The position numbers and the translations under genes are program-made. Source: Comamonadaceae bacterium (GTDB lineage Bacteria; Pseudomonadota; Gammaproteobacteria; Burkholderiales; Burkholderiaceae_C). From it: a DNA stretch of 9,865 bases. The stretch is from assembly GCA_947458345.1 (NCBI GenBank), contig CANHBU010000040.1, positions 1 through 9,865 of the forward strand, written 5' to 3'. Positions 6,241 to 9,865 of this stretch are shown here, piece by piece. The notes beneath the pieces are model-generated. The model did no database searches, was not told where the DNA came from, and saw only the letters and a list, made by a program, of their open reading frames with translations. How positions within the stretch are numbered: position 1 is the first letter of the stretch; the number at the start of each line of letters is the position of its first letter.

Positions 6241-6903
6241 ATGCGCATGAACACCGCACAACTGCATCAGGCTTTCCTGCGCTGGGCCACGGCGATGGAG
6301 CAGGCCGCGCCCGAGCTCAATGCGCTTGACGGCGAACTCGGCGATGGCGATCTGGGCGTCACCTTGAGCCAATGTGCGCACTTGGTGCGCATCGCCCTGC
6401 GCCAAGCACCCGAGAGCGTTCCCGGCATCTTGCGCGCGGCCTCGCAGGCCTGCGCCGACGCGTCCGGCTCGAGCTTTGGCACGCTGCTGGCAAGCGGCTT
6501 GCTCAGCGCGGCCAAATGGCTCGAAGGCGGTCAGGCGGCCAATCGGACCACGCTGCCCCAACTGCTCAGGCACGTCATCGAAAAACTGAGCGCGCGCGGT
6601 GGTGCCAGCCTGGGCGACAAGACCCTGCTCGACGCGCTGCACGCGATCGCACAAGCCATCGAAGGAGCGCCGCCGCAAGCCGCGCTGGCAGCCGTGGCGA
6701 GCGATGCTGCAGAGCAGGCGCTCAAGGACTTTCGCGGCCGCCCCTGCCGCGCGGGCCGGGCGCGCATGTTTGCCGACAAATCCGCCCACCTGGACGACCC
6801 CGGCATGGTCGCCGTTTGGCGCATGGCCCAAAGCCTGGTGGTGCCCCAAGAGCCCTTGCCGCTGGACACACCACCGCCTGCACCCGCAGGCCGGGCTGGT
6901 TAA
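6241..6903 (+). CDS. dhaL: Dihydroxyacetone kinase, DhaL (nucleotide-binding) subunit
   Basis: The 220-aa nucleotide-binding partner of DhaK; it holds ADP or ATP through magnesium ions and transfers the phosphate to the DhaK-bound substrate. The Mg-binding motif is LD30-GELGD35-GD37-LG, the same three Asp positions as in E. coli DhaL. Other family segments are GSSFGTLLASGLLSAAKW (a GTS-like nucleotide loop), SLGDKTLLDALHAI, and the end motif CRAGRARMFADKSAHLDDPG. The start may be ATG 6241 or ATG 6247; 6241 is kept because it places the Asp residues at the usual numbers, but neither has a clear Shine-Dalgarno. With only 12 bp after the dhaK stop, translational coupling is likely. Without DhaM, phosphoryl transfer might come from free ATP or from a DhaM or PTS protein encoded elsewhere. 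Confidence 0.92.
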   Translation: MRMNTAQLHQAFLRWATAMEQAAPELNALDGELGDGDLGVTLSQCAHLVRIALRQAPESVPGILRAASQACADASGSSFGTLLASGLLSAAKWLEGGQAANRTTLPQLLRHVIEKLSARGGASLGDKTLLDALHAIAQAIEGAPPQAALAAVASDAAEQALKDFRGRPCRAGRARMFADKSAHLDDPGMVAVWRMAQSLVVPQEPLPLDTPPPAPAGRAG

Positions 6904-6965
6904 AAAGACCCGCCCGTGCCCTCCCGCCCTTTTCTCTGTGAACCTTTACTGCCCATTTCAACCCC

Positions 6966-6971
6966 AAGGAG
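6966..6971 (+). promoter_or_regulatory. Shine-Dalgarno fixing the start of the second Bug gene
   Basis: AAGGAG lies 7 nt before the ATG at 6979. It decides against longer readings that open at 6916, in the 75-bp gap after dhaL. That gap shows no hairpin and no promoter that I can defend. Confidence 0.8.
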
Positions 6972-6978
6972 TACCGAC

Positions 6979-7977
6979 ATGATGACCCTCCCCCTGATTC
7001 ACAGCCGCAAGCTGCTGGCCTTGCTGACCAGTGTGAGCTGGCTGGCCGCAGTGCCGACGCAGGCCTTCGCGCAGGCCGCATCGGACTACCCGAGCCGACC
7101 GATCGAGCTGGTCGTGCCTTTTGGCGCTGGCGGCGGCACGGACATCCTGGCGCGCGTGACAGCCGAGGCGGCCAAGAAACATTCGAGCCAGCCGATCACC
7201 GTGGTCAACCGCCCCGGTGCCAGTGGCAGCATTGGCCTGACCGAAGTGGTCAACGCTCGCCCAGACGGCTACAAGATCGCGATGGTCACGGTCGAGATGG
7301 CCATCATCCCGCACATGGGCATCGCGAAGTTTTCACCCGAAGCAGATTTCACGCCGCTGGTTCGCCTCAATGCCGACCCGGTGGTGCTGACCGTGAGCGC
7401 CACCTCACCCTGGAAAACCATCGAAGAGATGGTCGAAGCCGCCAAGAAATCCAAGGAGCCACTCAAGTTCGGCAACGCCGGCACGGGTGGCGTCTCGCAT
7501 TTGGCGGCCGTGGCCCTGCAGCAAAAAGCGGGCACCACCTTCAACCATGTGCCCTTCCAGGGCAACGCGCCGGCGGTGGTGGCACTGCTCGGTGGCCATA
7601 TCGACGCCGTGACCGCCTCTCCGTCGGAAGTGTTTTCCTTCGTGCAGACCGGCAAGCTGCGCGCACTGGCCGTGCTGGCAGACCAGCGCCTTGGCGGCGC
7701 CTTCGCCCAGGTGCCCACCCTCAAGGAGCGCAACATCGACCTGTCGGTGGGCACCTGGCGAGGTCTGGCCGCACCGAAAGGCCTGCCAGCCGATGTGCTC
7801 TCCCGCCTGAGCGCCATCGCTCTGAAAACCGCCAATGAGCCCGCCGTCAAGGAGGCTATGGAAAAGCAGAACCTGGGCTACTCGGTGGCCGACGGCGAAG
7901 CCTTTCGCAAGCAGATCGCCGGCGACAGCGCGCTGTACAAGCAACTGATCGATCAACTGGGGCTCAAGGCCCGCTGA
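6979..7977 (+). CDS. Bug-family (TTT) solute-binding protein
   Basis: Periplasmic binding protein of 332 aa, full length for the Bug/TctC family. Residues 1-31 are a Sec-type signal (basic start with HSRK, then LLALLTSVSWLAAV, and AFA-QA cleavage). The mature part carries the family hallmarks: VPFGAGGGTD ligand loop (46-55), NRPGASGSIG (about 77-86), a PDGY turn, FGNAGTGGVSHLA, VPFQGNAPAVVALLGGHIDA, and a GTWRGLAAPKGLP hinge segment. It is the last gene of the operon that begins with the aldolase, which suggests that it captures the compound the operon degrades. No TTT membrane genes (TctA, TctB) follow; the next gene is convergent. It must use membrane subunits encoded elsewhere or another transporter. 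It differs from the other Bug protein in this window in both export route and sequence. The ligand cannot be named. Confidence 0.95.
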   Translation: MMTLPLIHSRKLLALLTSVSWLAAVPTQAFAQAASDYPSRPIELVVPFGAGGGTDILARVTAEAAKKHSSQPITVVNRPGASGSIGLTEVVNARPDGYKIAMVTVEMAIIPHMGIAKFSPEADFTPLVRLNADPVVLTVSATSPWKTIEEMVEAAKKSKEPLKFGNAGTGGVSHLAAVALQQKAGTTFNHVPFQGNAPAVVALLGGHIDAVTASPSEVFSFVQTGKLRALAVLADQRLGGAFAQVPTLKERNIDLSVGTWRGLAAPKGLPADVLSRLSAIALKTANEPAVKEAMEKQNLGYSVADGEAFRKQIAGDSALYKQLIDQLGLKAR

Positions 7978-8012
7978 GCAAGACCTGGGATCGGGCTGGC
8001 TGCAGAAGCTTG

Positions 8013-8028
8013 CACCGTCGCGGCGGTG
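8013..8028. terminator. Weak hairpin in the convergent gap
   Basis: CACCG (8013-8017) pairs with CGGTG (8024-8028) around a small GC loop, in the 71-bp gap between the Bug gene and the convergent kinase gene. There is no T tract on either side. A long-range inverted repeat, GATCGGG (7989-7995) and CCCGATC (8044-8050), also flanks it. It may help separate the two operons, but the evidence is slight. Confidence 0.25.
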
Positions 8029-8048
8029 GGGCCGGGAGGCTGCCCCGA

Positions 8049-9335
8049 TCACACTGGCGCGTCAGGCTGCAATTGCAGCTCAACTGCAAAGCCACGGTCG
8101 ACTTGCGCCAACACCAAGCGCCCGCCGTGCGCGCGCGCCACCGCATCGGCCAGCACCAGGCCAAGACCTGGCAAGCGGGCATCGTCCTGCGTCTGCAGCG
8201 CCTCTTGCAGCTCGATGCGGCGCGCCGCATCCATGCCGGGGCCGTCATCGTGCACGCGCACGCATGCAGGCTGCGGCAGGCTGATGGCGACTCGGTGCGC
8301 GCCGTGGCGCTGCGCGTTGTCCAGCAAATTGAGCAAAGCGGCGGCCAGCAGGTCGGCGTCGGCCTGCACCAGCGCCGGTGCGTCCACGCTGACGGTCAGG
8401 CCGGGAATCAGCAGGCGCTGCGCCAAGTCTTCCAGGTTGACCGGGCTGCGCTGCGGCGGCGCGTCGGTGCGAAACAGCGCCAGCAGGGCCAGCACCACGC
8501 GCTGCAAGCGGTCGGCCGCCTCACGCGTGCGCTGCAGCCGCGGCTGCAGTGAGGCGGGCGCCTCGCGCAGCGCAACGCTGAGCTGCGCGTCGATGCCCGC
8601 CAAAGGCGTGCGCAGGGCGTGCGCGGCATGGGCGCTGAAGGCCTGCTCGCGCCGCAGCCGCTGCCTCAGACGCAGGCCCAGCGCCTCGATGGCTGCGTGC
8701 ACGGGCACCAGCTCCTGGCGCTGCGCAGGGCCAAGCCGCGAGGCCTCACCCAGGGGGTCATGGGCGGCCAATTCGTCGGACAGCACTTGCAGCGGCAGCA
8801 GTTCGCGGCGCAAGCGCGCAGCCATCCAGACATAGGCCAGCAAGACGACGGCCAGCGCCGCCAGCGTGGTGCTCAAAATGATCTCGGCGAGCTCCTTGCT
8901 GCGCGTGGTCCACGACTGGGCCACATAGAGCATATGACCTGGCTCGCCCAGGGCTGTGCCAAACACGCGCCAGTCGGCCGTGTCCGTAAAACCGCTGCGC
9001 AGGCTGGGCAGCAGCGGCGCTTGCGGCGCCTCGGCCGATCGCAGGGTCACCTGCTCGGCGGCCACCACTTGCCAGACCAAATAGACTTCGGCCGCTCCGA
9101 GGTGGCGCGGCATCTTGGGCAGCGCAGCGGCCTCAGAGGTGGCCTTGTGCAATTGAACCGGCTCGAGCAACACCGCCAGCACCTCGGCGCTGGCCTGCAA
9201 TTGGTCGTCAAACTGCTCGTCCAACTCATGCTGCAAGGCCAGCCCCACCGCCAATGAAACGGCCACGCTCCAGACCACAGACCAGGCCAGCGCGGCGCGT
9301 GAGATGCGCTGTCCGATTGAAGGCAGCGCCTTCAT
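8049..9335 (-). CDS. Sensor histidine kinase (TctE/QseC-like)
   Basis: Inner-membrane sensor kinase of 428 aa. Two membrane segments (about 13-34 and 152-172) frame a periplasmic domain of roughly 115 residues whose start (HELDEQFDDQLQASAEVLA) recalls the sensor region of TctE/QseC kinases. A short linker leads to the dimerisation domain with the H box SAHAAH239-ALRTPLAG. The ATPase domain has the N box LLNLLDN340-AQRHG, the G1 box DDGPG (363-367) and the G2 box GLGL (390-393). The H box is slightly atypical (HALRTP instead of HELRTP). Its ATG overlaps the response regulator's TGA as ATGA, so the two are translationally coupled. The TctE resemblance and the neighbouring Bug proteins suggest sensing of a carboxylate, but this pair is convergent to the catabolic operon and may be unrelated. 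Confidence 0.93.
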   Translation of the reverse strand: MKALPSIGQRISRAALAWSVVWSVAVSLAVGLALQHELDEQFDDQLQASAEVLAVLLEPVQLHKATSEAAALPKMPRHLGAAEVYLVWQVVAAEQVTLRSAEAPQAPLLPSLRSGFTDTADWRVFGTALGEPGHMLYVAQSWTTRSKELAEIILSTTLAALAVVLLAYVWMAARLRRELLPLQVLSDELAAHDPLGEASRLGPAQRQELVPVHAAIEALGLRLRQRLRREQAFSAHAAHALRTPLAGIDAQLSVALREAPASLQPRLQRTREAADRLQRVVLALLALFRTDAPPQRSPVNLEDLAQRLLIPGLTVSVDAPALVQADADLLAAALLNLLDNAQRHGAHRVAISLPQPACVRVHDDGPGMDAARRIELQEALQTQDDARLPGLGLVLADAVARAHGGRLVLAQVDRGFAVELQLQPDAPV

Positions 9336-9865
9336 GCCGACTTGCCCACCCGATAACCGAGCCCGCGCACGGTCTCGACCAGCTCATGTCCGAGCTTGCG
9401 GCGCAGCGCCGAAACATGCACCTCCAGTGCATTGCTGGCCAGCACCGCATCCAGGCCCAAAACCAGTTGCTCCAGCTCAGCCTTGGACACGATGCGCCCG
9501 GCGCGCAGCACCAGCGCTTCGAGCACCGCCCATTCGCGAGCGGTCAGCTCGGCCGCGCGTCCGTCGAGAAAGGCGCATCGCGCCGCCAGGTCAATCTCGA
9601 CCCTACCGAAGCGCTGACGGGGCACCGCCCCGGCACTGCGGCGCATGACCGCGCGCAGCCGCGCCAGCAGCTCCTCGGGTGCAAAGGGCTTGACCAGGTA
9701 GTCATCGGCGCCGCTGTCCAGACCCTCGATGCGTTCGTCCAGGCGATCGCGCGCGGTCAGCATCAAGGCCGGGGTGACATCACCCCGGGCGCGGCGGGCA
9801 GCCAGCCATTGCAGCCCCGATCCATCGGGCAGCTGCCAATCGACCAACAGCGCATCGAACACCTC
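9332..9865 (-). CDS. OmpR-family response regulator, N terminus missing
   Basis: Transcription factor partner of the kinase downstream. The 177 codons present begin inside the receiver domain; about 42 residues are missing beyond the window edge. Phosphoacceptor Asp is D9 of the visible part (ALLVDWQLPDGSG), with the conserved T37-A38 and K59 (DDYLVKPF). From about residue 80 an OmpR-type winged helix follows (ELTAREWAVLEALV, IVSKAELEQLV, NALEVHVSALRRKLG, and VRGLGYRV). It resembles QseB/TctD regulators. The window shows no start codon, promoter or target site, since the upstream region is outside. Confidence 0.93.
   Translation of the reverse strand, partial: EVFDALLVDWQLPDGSGLQWLAARRARGDVTPALMLTARDRLDERIEGLDSGADDYLVKPFAPEELLARLRAVMRRSAGAVPRQRFGRVEIDLAARCAFLDGRAAELTAREWAVLEALVLRAGRIVSKAELEQLVLGLDAVLASNALEVHVSALRRKLGHELVETVRGLGYRVGKSA

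Overview
This window is GC-rich and has the gene style of a betaproteobacterium, most likely Burkholderiales/Comamonadaceae. The pointers are two Bug-type (tripartite tricarboxylate transporter, TTT) solute-binding proteins, an IclR and a LysR regulator beside catabolic genes, and a TctDE/QseBC-like two-component pair. This assignment comes from gene families and composition, not from a search. I see no RNA genes, insertion sequences, CRISPR arrays or phage genes.

Left module (1-3121): a Bug-type binding protein with a twin-arginine signal (cut by the window edge) lies downstream of a cytoplasmic sulfatase-family hydrolase, both on the minus strand. A LysR-type regulator is divergent from them. 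The 68-bp AT-rich divergent gap holds a T-N11-A dyad, the form expected of a LysR-type operator.

Central module (3306-7977), all plus strand: an IclR-family regulator, then an apparent operon of a DapA/N-acetylneuraminate-lyase family aldolase or dehydratase, DhaK, DhaL and a second Bug-type binding protein with a Sec signal. The operon has a good sigma70-type promoter (TTGACG-17-TACATT). Just downstream of it are two copies of CGTATTCCGGA exactly 20 bp apart. The same 11-mer recurs, inverted, in front of the IclR gene. This is the strongest regulatory signal in the window and suggests that the IclR protein controls both itself and the operon.

Right module (8049-9865), minus strand and convergent: a sensor histidine kinase and its OmpR-type response regulator, overlapping by ATGA, with the regulator's N terminus beyond the window edge.

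Taken together, this looks like a locus for taking up and degrading an organic acid or polyol-derived compound. Binding proteins capture it, the lyase-family enzyme could yield pyruvate plus a short aldehyde, and DhaK/DhaL could phosphorylate a C3-C4 hydroxy-carbonyl product. The adjacent LysR-controlled module may strip a sulfate (or phosphonate) ester from a related substrate. The substrate is not identifiable from sequence alone. No DhaM phosphotransferase partner and no TTT membrane subunits (TctA/TctB) are present here. There are no gene-free stretches over 300 bp; the longest gaps are 3122-3305 and 4116-4284, both described below.
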